64,000 nucleotides of DNA, taken from positions 88,954,979 to 89,018,978 of the forward strand of contig OZ022501.1 of NCBI GenBank assembly GCA_963989385.1. The letters run 5' to 3'. The position numbers were made by a program, and so were the translations under genes. This DNA comes from Ctena decussata (Eukaryota > Mollusca > Bivalvia > Lucinida > Lucinidae). The notes under the pieces were generated by a model, which did not search any database, was not told the origin of the DNA, and saw only the letters and a list, made by a program, of their open reading frames with translations. Below, one piece after another: positions 1 through 13,000 of this stretch (its first letter is position 1; the number at the start of each line of letters is the position of its first letter).

Positions 1-747
1 ATAACAATACAACATTAGTTCTTTATGAGCTTTGAACTGACTGCTAAAACAAGAGTGTAGGTTCAACTAGTGTAAAATGTCACTATTAAACCTTAAAGGG
101 CTTCCCCTTGATTGGTGCAGTTTTGGGAACAGCCATTGTTGCACAGACTATTAATATGCATCCCATTTATGGGTATTTACTCCCCATTAAGAGGAAACAT
201 CTAAAGAAAATCCTTTTCAAGTGACTGACCCATTAATGTTGAAGCCACTTGTTTACCTGGTAGTGAGTGAATACATTTCAGACCATATGGTAATTTGTGA
301 ATGAATAGTAAGTATAGAAGCAACAGTGCCTGTTGTACCTTTATGGTTACCTCCCATGTAAGAATGACATAAACCTGAGAAGCAAACCAATTAATAAACT
401 TTTTATCTGCAACTAAAAATTCTGAATTTCCTTGCCTGAGTTTGTATGGGCAATAGATTCATATGTGCGAAGTTTCATAAAACTTTATTCAGTAAAAAAG
501 AAATTAAATCAATTTTTTGCCCTCCACTTTTTCACAAACGACCTGTACACATACATACATGTATATCATTAGCACACTAGATCTAGCCTAGAAGAAAAGG
601 TACTCAACATCAGCTCATGTTTTTACTACAGTTTAGGCGCTAAATAACATTCTCCTTTCAGAAAATGCAAATCTCAGGGGGTTTAGTAGAATTAATACAA
701 TATTTCTGTGGTTTAATGAAGTTATCATTTTTAAATCTATATCTTAC
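1..747. other. NRBP intron sequence; terminal exon not found
   Basis: AT-rich sequence with no recognised exon or repeat. I looked on the minus strand for the NRBP tail (human SRLTSLLEETLNKF) and did not find it, so this is read as part of intron 13. Confidence 0.6.
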
Positions 748-1060
748 CTCATTTATAAAACCGTAATGAACTAATTCTTCCGCTAAGATTATTGCGTTGT
801 CTGCAGAATTGAAATCACATTGTAGCTGACGATTCATCTTGTCATCCATTCGTAACAACAATGTCAAGTGGAACGTAAGATTATCCTCCTTGTCATCTAT
901 CTTGCGTAGCTGGCATGACATGTTTGTCACCCGACGAGATTCAATATCAATAGGTTCCGGAGTTTCAGTCTTCTCTTGCTCAGTCATTTCTGGTGTGATT
1001 GCTCTTGGACGTGTAGGAGGTTGGGGTAATATAAATGCTGTGAGTGGATAAATGCCGTTT
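748..1060 (-). CDS. NRBP1: NRBP exon 13 (residues 368-472), C-terminal domain
   Basis: A 313-nt exon, phase 2 to 0, TTTCAG acceptor and GTAAGA donor. It encodes RNGIYPLTAFILPQPPTRPR, a TPEPIDIESRRV segment and the conserved HLTLLLRMDDKMNRQLQCDF and LAEELVHYGFINE blocks (human HLTLLLKLEDKLNRHLSCDL; AAELVQLGFISE). Another exon must follow for the tail. Confidence 0.95.
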
Positions 1061-4000
1061 CTGAAATATGTTTGAGGTAAGAAAATTAAATAATTATTAA
1101 ATAAATATGAAAGATTTGCAAGAACTATATAGTTCCCAAATCCATGTGCATTTTCTAAACTTGGAAACTGCTTATGTTCTGCTATAAGCTATAATATACA
1201 TGAGCAGTTCTCTGTGAAAACCGGGCTTAATGACATTATGTAAGAATTAAGTTGCAAATGGATGAAAAACACCAAAATCTATGATTTTTCAGACCTCTCT
1301 TTATTTCCATGAATATACCTTAGGCCTTAAGATATAACAAAAAGCCTATGAATGCAGACAATTCCAGTAATAAATATGACATATGTTGCCATGACAACAC
1401 TTATTCCACGTTAACCCCAAAGCCTTGAAAACATATTGTATACTATCACAAAGACCTATCATTTGAGAAAGAATGTGAAATCATGCAAATTGTCATGTGT
1501 GTGCTATGAAATACACATTGAAAATGAGAAAACAAACTTCTGTCAGAGTTAGTTTGTGTAACAAGCACGGAAAGCTCGTTCAAACGAACGTAATGACACT
1601 GACATCAAAACATACTTGCATGATGTTAATAGCGTCTAAAGGAACTGCACTACCTGTGTGCTTCTAAAGTCTATATCTCAATAATGAATTATAGTAACTA
1701 TCTAAAATTTTCAGGAAATATTTAGAAAAGCTAATTATTTTCAGTGATGCAGTTAGTTAGTTTTCTATTTTTATGTCATTAAGCTCACTTTTCACAGAGA
1801 CTGGCTCACATGAATATCTCAAGCACAACCTATATTGCTTTTAACAGCAATAATTATATTTTTAATTTTCTCTTCTGTCATACTCTTATTTATATGCATG
1901 TGAAGTCATCAATATATATTCTATTCTAAGAGGCTGATACATATGCAAATTTATCTACAATGCTTTTCCCCAAATCAGAGCATTCTGTACTTTCTATTGT
2001 GATCACATTGCCACCAGGGATCCAGATTAAGTATGTTTTTTTGTGGATAATTTTAAGATGTTGGTTTTTTCCTTTTTCAATGGCAACATATGTTGTGAAA
2101 GCTCATTAGAACCATCTTGGCCAGACAATTTTAGTGAGTGCCACAACTTAATAATTATATGCAGAAATAGTGAATAATAACCCTTAATTTTCCCTGGTAC
2201 CACTTCTCATCTGTTGAACTGGCCAATGATGGAAATTTCCACTTGACAGATAACTAGCTGCTAATAATAGTACCAGTACTACAACTTCTTCAGCGCAAAC
2301 AAGCCTGGCCAGTGCAGGTACGTGCAGCAAGATTACTGTTGATCAAGAACACAGTTGATCTAGCACAAATGATCACGAAATTGTCAACTTCTATGATAAC
2401 ATGTAAACTTACCTAACATCTTCTAAAAACTTTTCTAATTCTAATGCTGGTACTTGGGAAAATCTGAAACATTTTTAAATGTTGTTAGCATCAAATCTGA
2501 CATAGACTGTTCTTAACATTTATAGGGTAACCACTAATCCTCCACTTCAATTTCCTGACTTTATCCCTGACATTTCACAGTTTTCCATACCCTTTTGCAG
2601 ATCCAAAAGTTTATTTTACTCTTTACTTTCACAGTCCTAACTCAAACCATACCATTAAAAAATTGCAGGGTTACTCTTAAAAGGAAAAATTTTGCTCCCC
2701 CAAGGAGCAAATTCTTTTCTTTAAGAGTAGCCACCAATGAAGAGGGAGATGTGCCTGAACAATCTCTCTAGAAAGTACATCGTTTCTCCTTAAACAGAAT
2801 ATTTTCTGAATACTGCCATATCGATTAATTTTCAATTTTCCGGACTTCTCCCTGATTTTTCAAGTCTTTTCCAAACTTCCTTGATCAACCACAATTCCCT
2901 GACTTTTCCCTGACCTGAAAAAAATTCATTTTTCAGATGTTTTTCCCTGACCATGGCAACCCTGAATGTACTTTAACAGCCCTTTAGCTAATCACATTCC
3001 AAGCTCCATTCAAACAAGGATGGATGGAGGATCTCTTCTTATTTCTCCATATAAACATGCTATGAACATATGTAAGAACTGTCTTTTTCCTCAGGTGGCT
3101 CTAATGAGGGTCCAAGCATATGTTTATATGGCATATTACCTCACTAGAAACACTTGTGCCATTGTTTGTACACCAGTGTGAGAAGATAATCCACAAGCTT
3201 TAGCCAGTAAAGCTTGCAGATTATCTCCTGTAAAGGTGGACAAAACCATGGTCTGTTATACAACTATCATCAGTGTACTTGCACTCAGGAACATTTCTGA
3301 CAATAATAGGGGCTAGGCACGCCTGTCTCTGGTTTTCCCATACACAAATTCCACGGATTATACTGACAGATACATCTGGCCTCTGTGTGATAACAATGCT
3401 AATTTTTTAGCTTAAACAAACAAACTTTTGAAACTTAATCTAACAAACTGTACTCAGTCTGACTATATGGGCTGGATGTCTGAACAGTGTTGACCCATAG
3501 CAGTCTGATGAGTTTCTGCACTGTTTACCAATATTTTGTGACAAATTCTCTAGTAATACTAAATGGATTTTAGTTGAATGGTACACTTTCAGGGGACAGA
3601 ACTCTGCCATTTTATCTTTTACCTCTTTTTTTTGCTTGGGGGGTCAACTCCTATCCGAAAGAATTTGCTCCTTAAAGAGTAAATTCTTTACTTTAAGAGT
3701 TGACCCCTTTCTGATGGTTTCTGACTCCTGTTTCAGCAACTAGAAAGACACAACAGTTGTTTCCCTTTGTAAAATAAGATGGCAAGAAGGAGGTCTACTC
3801 ATACACATTATGAAACTTCCCAGGAAGGAAAACCTCATTAGAAAATGAGGTCAGGTGTTCAAATATTTTCAGTATTGAATAACAAAATATTTTAGCAAAT
3901 TTGTCAAAAACTGTGACCGTATAACCTACAACAACATGGGTTGAATCTATAGGTGTTCTGTATTTAATGTTTAAAAATCACAGCAAAAATTCAGTTTGCA

Positions 4001-7000
4001 TGGATGTTTACGCAATAAACCTGATGCAAGATATATCGTAAGATTACATGATTGTATAACACAATGGAAAACTGTTGAGTAGAAACACAGACAAAGAAAT
4101 TTTGTCATCAAAATATAACTAAGCCGCAACACTGCGAAACCAACAAAGTGGCATGTGCACCCATCGAAGACAGATCACCCTGGGTATCGGCCTAGTCTGA
4201 TCAGAGTCTTTGCTGTGCGCTTAAAGGGTAGCTAAGCTACCTCCATTCAGACAGTAAAGGCTCTCATCAGACTGAGCAGATGCCCAGGCTGATCTAAGCC
4301 TTTGCTGGCCACACATACCACTTTCCTGGTTTTCTCATGTCGTGGCTGATATAACTTACTTCCATATTGTGGGTTCTCTCCCATTACTATGGTTTATTTC
4401 CGCTATAACTTTCTTTGGGTCCACCTTCAACACATGAGCTTCTTCTGGCATGTTTTCAGTTAATTGGGCTGAAATACAGCATATTGTATACATATACCGT
4501 ATACGTGATAATTTTGCGGTGTTCCATTTTTCACGGTATTTAGCTGTCACTGCGAATATTAAAGTCGCAAAATAATTTCCTGTTTCTTGCAAAGTATCAT
4601 CAGTGGTCTCAGCGTCCATATATTTTGTCTCTGTTTGCTTCGGTAAAGTCTGGTACTTTTCATTTGAGCCAGTGCTTTCATTAACCTGCAGCCACAGGTT
4701 AATGAAAAAACTAGCTCAAATGAAAATGAAGCAATTTTGCTTTTTGCTTTTTGTGCATGTTGCTACTCGCAAAAATTAAAACCCAGAAATTTTGCCTGTA
4801 AACCGCAAAAATTTGAACCCACAAAAATTACCAGGTATACGGTATGAGCCACGACACGATAAAATCAACAAAAAGGCATGTCTGCCCAGCAAATAGTCAG
4901 ATCAGCCTGGGCTTCGGTCCACTCAGATGAGAGTCTTCACTGTGTGCTTTAAGGGTAGCTTAAAATCATAGCTATCCCTATGCGAACAGCAAAGACTCTG
5001 GTCAGACTGGGTGGATGCATGCCACTTTGTTGGTTTTGTTGTGTCTCAGCTCATATGAAGATGTATGGCTAAATTTTCAGGGGCAACAACAATGCTATTT
5101 TTTTTACTTCCTTCTCAGTAGGGGTCAACTGTTTTTGGAAAGAAGTTGCTATAATACTAAATCCTTGGTCTGACATAGATGGATGGATGGTATGCAATTT
5201 TATGTCCTTTTCAACAATATTTCAGTCATATCAGGACAATAGGACTTTGAATGAAAGGCTGTTGCAATGGAATCCTGTTCATCATTGCTCACATTGCCTC
5301 CAGCAGGAATCAAACCTTGGACTGCTAAATCAGCAAGCCCGGGCTTAACCCACTGAGCTACCAGAGCTCCCAAGTACAAATGTAGCACAGCGCAACTACA
5401 GAGGCAGTGGAGAGTTGGTGATCACTTTTCTGCATGCATTACATGTATGCTAACTGTTAGCATTGTCATCAGAACAAATGGCATTAGGTAACATTCCCTG
5501 ATTATCTGACACTGTGCATCTATCTTCCAGACAAACAGGCAGGAAAAGAAATGCAAATGCTGGTTATAGTCAACAGTGTTGGCAGAATTATTTGCATGCC
5601 AGAAAAACAGATGGGAGAATTTGAAGTTAATGAATGCATTTTCTGTGATTTTATCTATAGAATGGAAATTAAAATGTCAGTCAGTTGTAAGTAGATATCT
5701 TCCAATCTATGCTGATGAAATTATCTTTTTCACAACTGACTTTTATACACTGATTTATAACTTAACAATTTGCTGTTAGAGTTGATCTGCTTCTTAATTC
5801 AAATTACTTTGACCAAGCTAGACTTACCATTATTTACAACAGCATGGGCAGCTAACAAGGCTAAAGAATGGACTTCAAAGAGAACTGAGTGGAATAATAG
5901 ATCTCTAGCTGTTAATCTCTCTTTGGGATCCTTCTTTAAACATTTTTCTATAAAGTCCTGAAACAAACAAATGAAATATCAGGGCCCTGTTGTTCAAAAC
6001 TAACAACCTTGTTAGTTAACAAGATGTTAAATTTTCAAACATTATTTACATAAAAACACTTCAACACTGTTTCGCAAAAAAAAAGTGAGAAGCCTTTGCA
6101 AAAGCTTTTCACATTTTTTTCTGCAAAACATATTATAGCAATTAATTTTGTGAGTAATGTAAGACTTAACAAAGCCTCAACCAATGACTATGTTATGCTA
6201 ACGGTGCTTTGAACAACCAGGCGCTGGTTTCAACAAGAGGGCCAAGTGGCCCTGAATCGCTCACCTGAGCAAAAAGGTTAAAAGTCAAACTAGGGTCATA
6301 ATTTGAACAAACCTGATAGTTTGCAACCATTTCCAAATGGTTCTGAAGAAGAAGATTTTTGAATGTTTTTCTATGTATTGCTATGGTTCAAACCCTGGAG
6401 CCCCTGGGGCAGGGCCATTTTGGACCCTGGGGCCATCATTTGAATAATCTTGGTAAAGGACCACTAGGCAATGCTAAAAGCTAAATTTCAAGCCTCTGAG
6501 CCAAGTGGTTCTGAAGCAGAAGACTTCTGAATATTTTTCAATGTATATCTATGGTTCAAACCCAGGACCCCCTGGGGCGGGGCCATTTTTGACCCTGGCA
6601 CCATCTTTGAACAAACTTGGTAAGGGACCACTAGGCAATGCATCATACAAAATTTCAAGCATCTGCACTAAGGGATTCTGGAGAAGAAGGTTTTTAAGTA
6701 CATTTTAATTTCGAACCCAAGACTGCCTGCCCCAGGGCCGTTTTGGATCCCAGGGCCACCATTTGCACAAACTTTGTAGGAGTCCACCAGGCAATGCATC
6801 ATACCAAATTTCAAGCATCTGAGCCAAGTGGTTCTGAAGAAGAAGATTTTTTAATAATTTCCTATGTATTTCAAAGGCTCAAACTCAGGACTCCCTGCCG
6901 CAGGGCCATTTTGGACCATGGGGCCATCATTTGAACAAACTTGATAAAGGACAACAAGGCAATGCATCATACCAATCTTCAAGCATCTGAGCCAAGTGGT

Positions 7001-10000
7001 TCTGAAGAAGAAGATTTTTGAATATTTTTCAATGTAGTTCTATGGTTCAAACCCAGGACCCCCTGGGGCGGGGCCATTTTAGACCCTGGGGTCATCATTT
7101 GAACAAACTTGGTAAAAGACTACTAGGCAAAGCTACATACCAAATTTCAAGCATCTGAGCCAAGTGGTTCTGAAGAAGATTTTTTAAATATTTTTCTATA
7201 TATTTCTATGGTTCAAACCTAGGACTCCCAGTCGCAGGGCCATTTTGGACCCTGGGGCCACCATTTAAACAAACTTGGTAAAGGACTACTAGGCAATGCT
7301 ACATACCAAATTTCAAGCATATGAACCTTGCGGTTCTGAAGTAGAAGATTTTTTAATATTTTTCTATGTTTTTCTATGGTTCAAACCTGGGACTCCCTGC
7401 CCCGGGGCCATTTTGGACCCTGGGGTGCCCATTTGAACAAACTTCGTAGAGGACCACTAGGCAATGTTACATACCAAATTTCAAGCATCTGAGGCAAGCA
7501 GTTCTGGTGAAGAAGATATTTAAGTATTTTTTAGTTTCGAACCCAAGACCCCCTGCCCCAGGACCATTTTGGACCCTGGGGCCACCATTTGAACAAACAT
7601 GATAGAGGACCACAAGGCAATTCTACAAACCAAGTTTCAAGCATCTGAGCTAAGCAAATCTGGAGAAGAAGATTTTTAAGTATTTTTTAGTTTCGAACCC
7701 AAGACCCCCTGCCCCAGGGCCATTTTGGACCCTGGGGCCACCATTTGAACAAACTTGGTAGAGGACCACTAGGCAATGCTACATACCAAATTTCAAGCAT
7801 CTGAGCAAAGCAGTTCTGGAGAAGAAGATTTTTAAGTAATTTTTAGTTTCCAACCCAAGACCCCCTGCCCCAGGGCCATTTTGGACCCTGGGGCCACCAT
7901 TTGAACAAACTTGGTAGAGGACCACTAGGCAATGCTACATACCAAATTTCAAGCATCTGAGCGAAGCAGTTCTTGAGAAGAAGATTTTTAAGTATTTTTT
8001 AGTTTCGAACCCAAGACCCCCTGCCCCAGGGCCATTTTGGAACCTGGGGCCACCATTTGAACAAACTTGGTAGAGGACCACGAGACAATGCTCCATACCA
8101 AATATCAAAGCCCTAGGCCCAGCGGTTTCAGAGAAGATGTCATTTAAAGCAAATTGTTGACGACGCACGACGCACGACGGACGACGGACGACGCACGACG
8201 GACGACGGACACTGGGTGATCACAATAGCTCACCCTGAGCCTATGGCTCAGGTGAGCTAAAAACAGAGCATAGCAGAGATGCTTATGTTAACTGTGGGCG
8301 ATAACAAGTGCTAAACATCTAATAAAAGCATCCCAAACAACTGCCTGATACCCCGCCACTGCAAACCTATTTCACTTGACAAATTTTCCCTTATATATTT
8401 TTTCTCATATTACCCCAGGACAGGGGCAGCCAACCCCATGGAACAAAATTTTTGTCAAGATACCTCAGATGCCTCATTAATCTGATCACTTGCTGTAACG
8501 CTGTTAGCTTTCAATAAATAACTTTCCACTCCAATTACATGTATATACATTTTTTGTGATTTTATATGTAGATGTGACTGTGAGGCAGAGACAGATAACC
8601 TCCTCAGGGCCAATTTTGATCCCCACAAGCCATGATCTTTGCATGTATATAGCCTAGGGGCAGCGGCAGATAACCCCCATGGGGTAAATTTAGAGCAACA
8701 CAGGTGGCTTTTATCACTGATAATTTATTGTAAGTCTCAGTAACACTGCTTTGAACTGTGATTTTATATAGACTTTTTCATGATTTTCACATGCAGGGGC
8801 AGGGGCAGATAGCCCCTATGAGGTAAATTTGGAGCATCACATTAGGCTTTTATTACTCTGATCAATTGCTGTTAGTTTCAGAAGAACTGCTTCAAACTCA
8901 GATTTTATATAGATTCGTCATGATTTTATACATGTATATAGTCCCAGGGCAGGGGCAGATAACCCCTGAGGACAAAATTTCTATGGTAATACAAAGCTGT
9001 TGTTACTTCAATCATTTCTGTGAACTTCCATCAAAATACTCCAAATGGTAAAAACCATTTTTTGTACATTGACAAGTGCCATAACTGTGTCAGAAATTAT
9101 TGAAATTTGCCCATTAACAATCCCAAGTGAGATATTCTTAGTACAAATGCAAATGCGAAATTTGAAAGACATCCACTGATATACACTTAAATTACTGAAT
9201 GGAAACAAAGTGCAGACAGACAGGCATGCGCACGATGGACACACGGACAGATGGAAACACATGAAAACATGATACCCCGCCTCTAACTTGTGGCAGGGTA
9301 TAATTAAAGCATAGTAAACGACTGCGTAATACCCCATGACTGCAAACCAATACCCCTTCTTTTATATTTTTTTTACATTTTTTTATCATGACATGAAGCT
9401 GTTATTACCTAGATAATGTGTTGCAAGTTTCAGAAAAATCCTGTTCATCTTTGATTTTATACAGAATTTTTTCATAATTTTATACATGTTATATAGCTCT
9501 GGAGCAGGGGCAGGTAACTTATGTGGACTTAATACTACTTGTAACAGAAAGCTTATGTTATTTCAATCATTTCTATGAAATTTCATCAAGATATACTGAA
9601 AATCTAATTTTATATAGATTTTTTTCATTATTTCATACATGTATACAGCTTGTGTCAGGGGCTGATAACCACTGGGGGACAAAATTTTGATCAAGACATA
9701 AAGCTTATATTAATATTATAATTTGTTGTAAGTTTCAGAAAAATCCCTTTTGACTCTAATACATTTTTTCATTATTTAATACATGTATATAGCCCCAGGG
9801 CAGGGGCAGATAACCCAGGTGGACAAAATTCTGCTTATAACAGAAAGCTTATGTTACTTTGATCATTTCTGTGAAATTTCATCAAGATATTTCAAAGTGT
9901 AAAGGAACTACAGACCAAAACCTATTTTTAAGACCATGCCAAGGGCAATAACTCCATCAGAAGACATCGAAATTTGCCCATTAACAATCCCAAACCAGAT

Positions 10001-13000
10001 CTTCCCAAGACCAATGCACAGGTCAAGTTGGAAGAAAATCGGTTAATAAATACTCAAGTTATCGAACTGAAACGAAGTGCTCATGGACAGACGGACAGAC
10101 GACGGACGGACACACAGAGAGCCAGCGGGAAAACATAATACCAAGCCACTAACGTGTGGCGGGGTATAAAAATGAGGTTGAATGCTATTCATATATACAG
10201 CAGAACTTCACTGGCTCAAACAGCCTTGGGACCATGAAAATTAATTCTAGCCAAGAGTAGTTCTTGTAAAGACAAAATTTAAGCTTTTATTGCTGAAAAA
10301 TAATTAATGTGGATAACTCTGTGTGTTTTTTTTTGGTTTGTTTTTTCAGTTAATTTTCCTAATTTCTCTACAAAGTGTTGCAATGGACTTTTCAAAATCC
10401 ATTTACAGTGAAAATTCTATTGCAATTAATCAACATGTTGTGTCAGAAGAAAGTTAAACAAAGGGTGAATGTTATTGCTTTGAATCTTGGTCTATCAAGA
10501 CCTATAACATACATATTCCAACAAAAAGAATCCAACTAAACATACCCTCTGTAGATCATTCTCTAATGACTTCAGAGTTTTATCTATTGCCTCTTCTGTG
10601 ATGGCCGAGCCACTTTCTCCATTACCTTGGATACCGAGGGCAGCCATCTACAAACATAAAGAAATAGGTGCACAAACTCTAAGAATAAATTTGCATAATG
10701 CAAAAAAAATGGATGTATCATTTAATAGAAATAAAGTTAAACATTCATTCTAAAAATATAACTTATGCTCTGGCAGTTTCTAGCATAAGAGGATCATCTT
10801 AACTTAAAAGTGTCACTCATTACTTTGAACATAGATACGCTAGGAAAGTGTATTATGCATCAATAAAAAGCCCTGACTATCTTCTTTAAACTGATACCAC
10901 AGGTTTGATGGAATATAAGAATTTAACCAACTCACCTCGCCCCCCCACTCCCCGCCCGCATTTCATATAGAAGTCTCCATCCCACTGGCCTAATTTCTTG
11001 CCAAAGAGCAATTTCCCATGTTGGTTAGTGAATTATTCAAGCAGTATATATTTAGTGGTAAACACTGCATCTTGCTGAAAACTTCAGAACTGTTACTCAT
11101 GACATCAATGCAGCCAGCAAAATGAAAGCAGCTAACAGCCATATAAAATATCATAATTCTTCGATTATAACATGGAGGGTTTTCCCTCACAAAACAATCC
11201 CAAATAACTACATCCACCTTGTAAAACAATCCCAAACATTTAGATCCATCTTGTAAGATGGATCTAGATCTTTGGGATCATTTTGGAAGGTTAAACTGCA
11301 TATTGACATTCGGGGTTAGTCTAGATAGGGAATTAGGGGGAAACCCTGTATTATGGCCAAATAAATATGGAATGATATTTACCTGAAAATTGTTACTCAT
11401 GACACCAATGCAGAGAGCGAAACAAAAGAATATGGTATTTACCTCAAGAGCACACATCCCAAAGGAATATATATCCACTGCAGTGGTCACTGTACCAGCT
11501 GAAAGTAGGTGTATTTTGGAGAAACAGTGTTCATAATTCCATAAACAAAAGTCGGTCACCCGAGGTTTTTAGTATGCAACGTCACATGTAAACAAAAGAC
11601 GCTACTGGCCTTTGTAACATTCTATTGGACCTCACTTCATAGCAAAGGTCGTTTCATGTAAGCGACCAACCTTTTGTTAGTGACGTCTTTTCGTCATATA
11701 TTTTACAACTGTCACTCTTACAAATCAAAAATGATGCTCAAAATAATTCTAAAATTAAATGTAATTATAAGAGACAAATTTCATTTTTCTGAAGTTCATT
11801 GAAGTATGAACACAAAGGGTCCCGTGCAAAGTTAATGTGAAGCCCTTCGGGCGTCACTTACTTTGCATGTGATCCATTGTGTTTGTACTTCCATGAAGAT
11901 CGGAAAAATAAAACTTATTTCTTATTTATATACCGAAAAACACTTAATATCCACAGTATTAAAATTTGATGGTTTTAAGAAATTGGCATACTGGGGCAAC
12001 TTCACGTTGACGCTTTCTAATTTAGAAGTTTGTCTAGCTATGCAAGTGTAGTAAAAAGTGAATATTGGTGCACTTTTATTTAGATATTTTTCTTCTTTAT
12101 GGCCAACAGTGCCAAAAATTAAGTTACCACAAGTACTGGTTTACAGTACATGCATGTGAAGAAAATGCAGACCCTATATTTTGCAGACCTCAACCACTTT
12201 CCTAACAAACTCTAGCCTGTGATCTTTGTAGTGGGCTAAGCACTGGCCTGCTATGCTACTGGGCTGGGTTTACATCCTGCTGGAGGCACCATTTTTTAGT
12301 CCCTAAACAGGGTTCCATATGGCATTTGGGCAGGATGTTGAAATTGTCTGTGTTTACTTCTGTTCATCAATTTTTCATTGCACACAGTCTTTCATCATCA
12401 CCATTTCAGGGGCTTAATATGGCTGAAATATTGTTGAAAGGACTGTAAAACCATAAAGTATCCATCTATCCTGTGCACCTGGCTAAGTCTATTTTTCTCT
12501 TTCAGTGGATGCTGCAACTAATGCAGACCTCGATCAGACTGCTCCTTAGGAGCAGTCTAATCAAGGTCTGCATTAGCTGCTAATGGTTATAAGGAGCAGT
12601 CTGATTTGGGCCTACAATGCACTGTTTGCACAGGCATATCTGTCTCATTACAAGGTGTATGAATGTGCCGATACGCTTTTCTGCCATTTTCACAAAAGGG
12701 GGACAACTTTCTGACTTCCTATTTGCATCCCTAGATATCTAAGCCCAACCGAAAGGGAAACTGTTCTAAAAGAAGAGAAACTGCTCCTCTCTAGAAGTAA
12801 ACTCTTGCCTTTAACAGCTGCCCCCACCCATCCCCCTCCCACCACCACCCTCCCCATCCCATAAACACACACACTCCCACTTTTCATGGAAAAGGGAGGC
12901 AAATATGAAAATGGCAGAATTACTTCTCCTGTTCACCTGAAAACATATTGTGTATTTTACTTTCTTTTGGAGCGCATTACTGCATTGTAAAACCAAACTG

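Noticed and set aside
4356..4619. An 87-codon minus-strand frame as a separate small gene
   Set aside because: Its C-terminal part is NRBP exon 11 with a splice site; the N-terminal part is MITE E sequence.
6231..8263. Array reading as CRISPR-like
   Set aside because: Eukaryotic context, units of ~165 bp with no short identical repeat and unique spacer pattern; it is the tandem core of a transposable element.
11278..11559. A 93-codon minus-strand frame
   Set aside because: It is NRBP exon 8 read through both splice sites.
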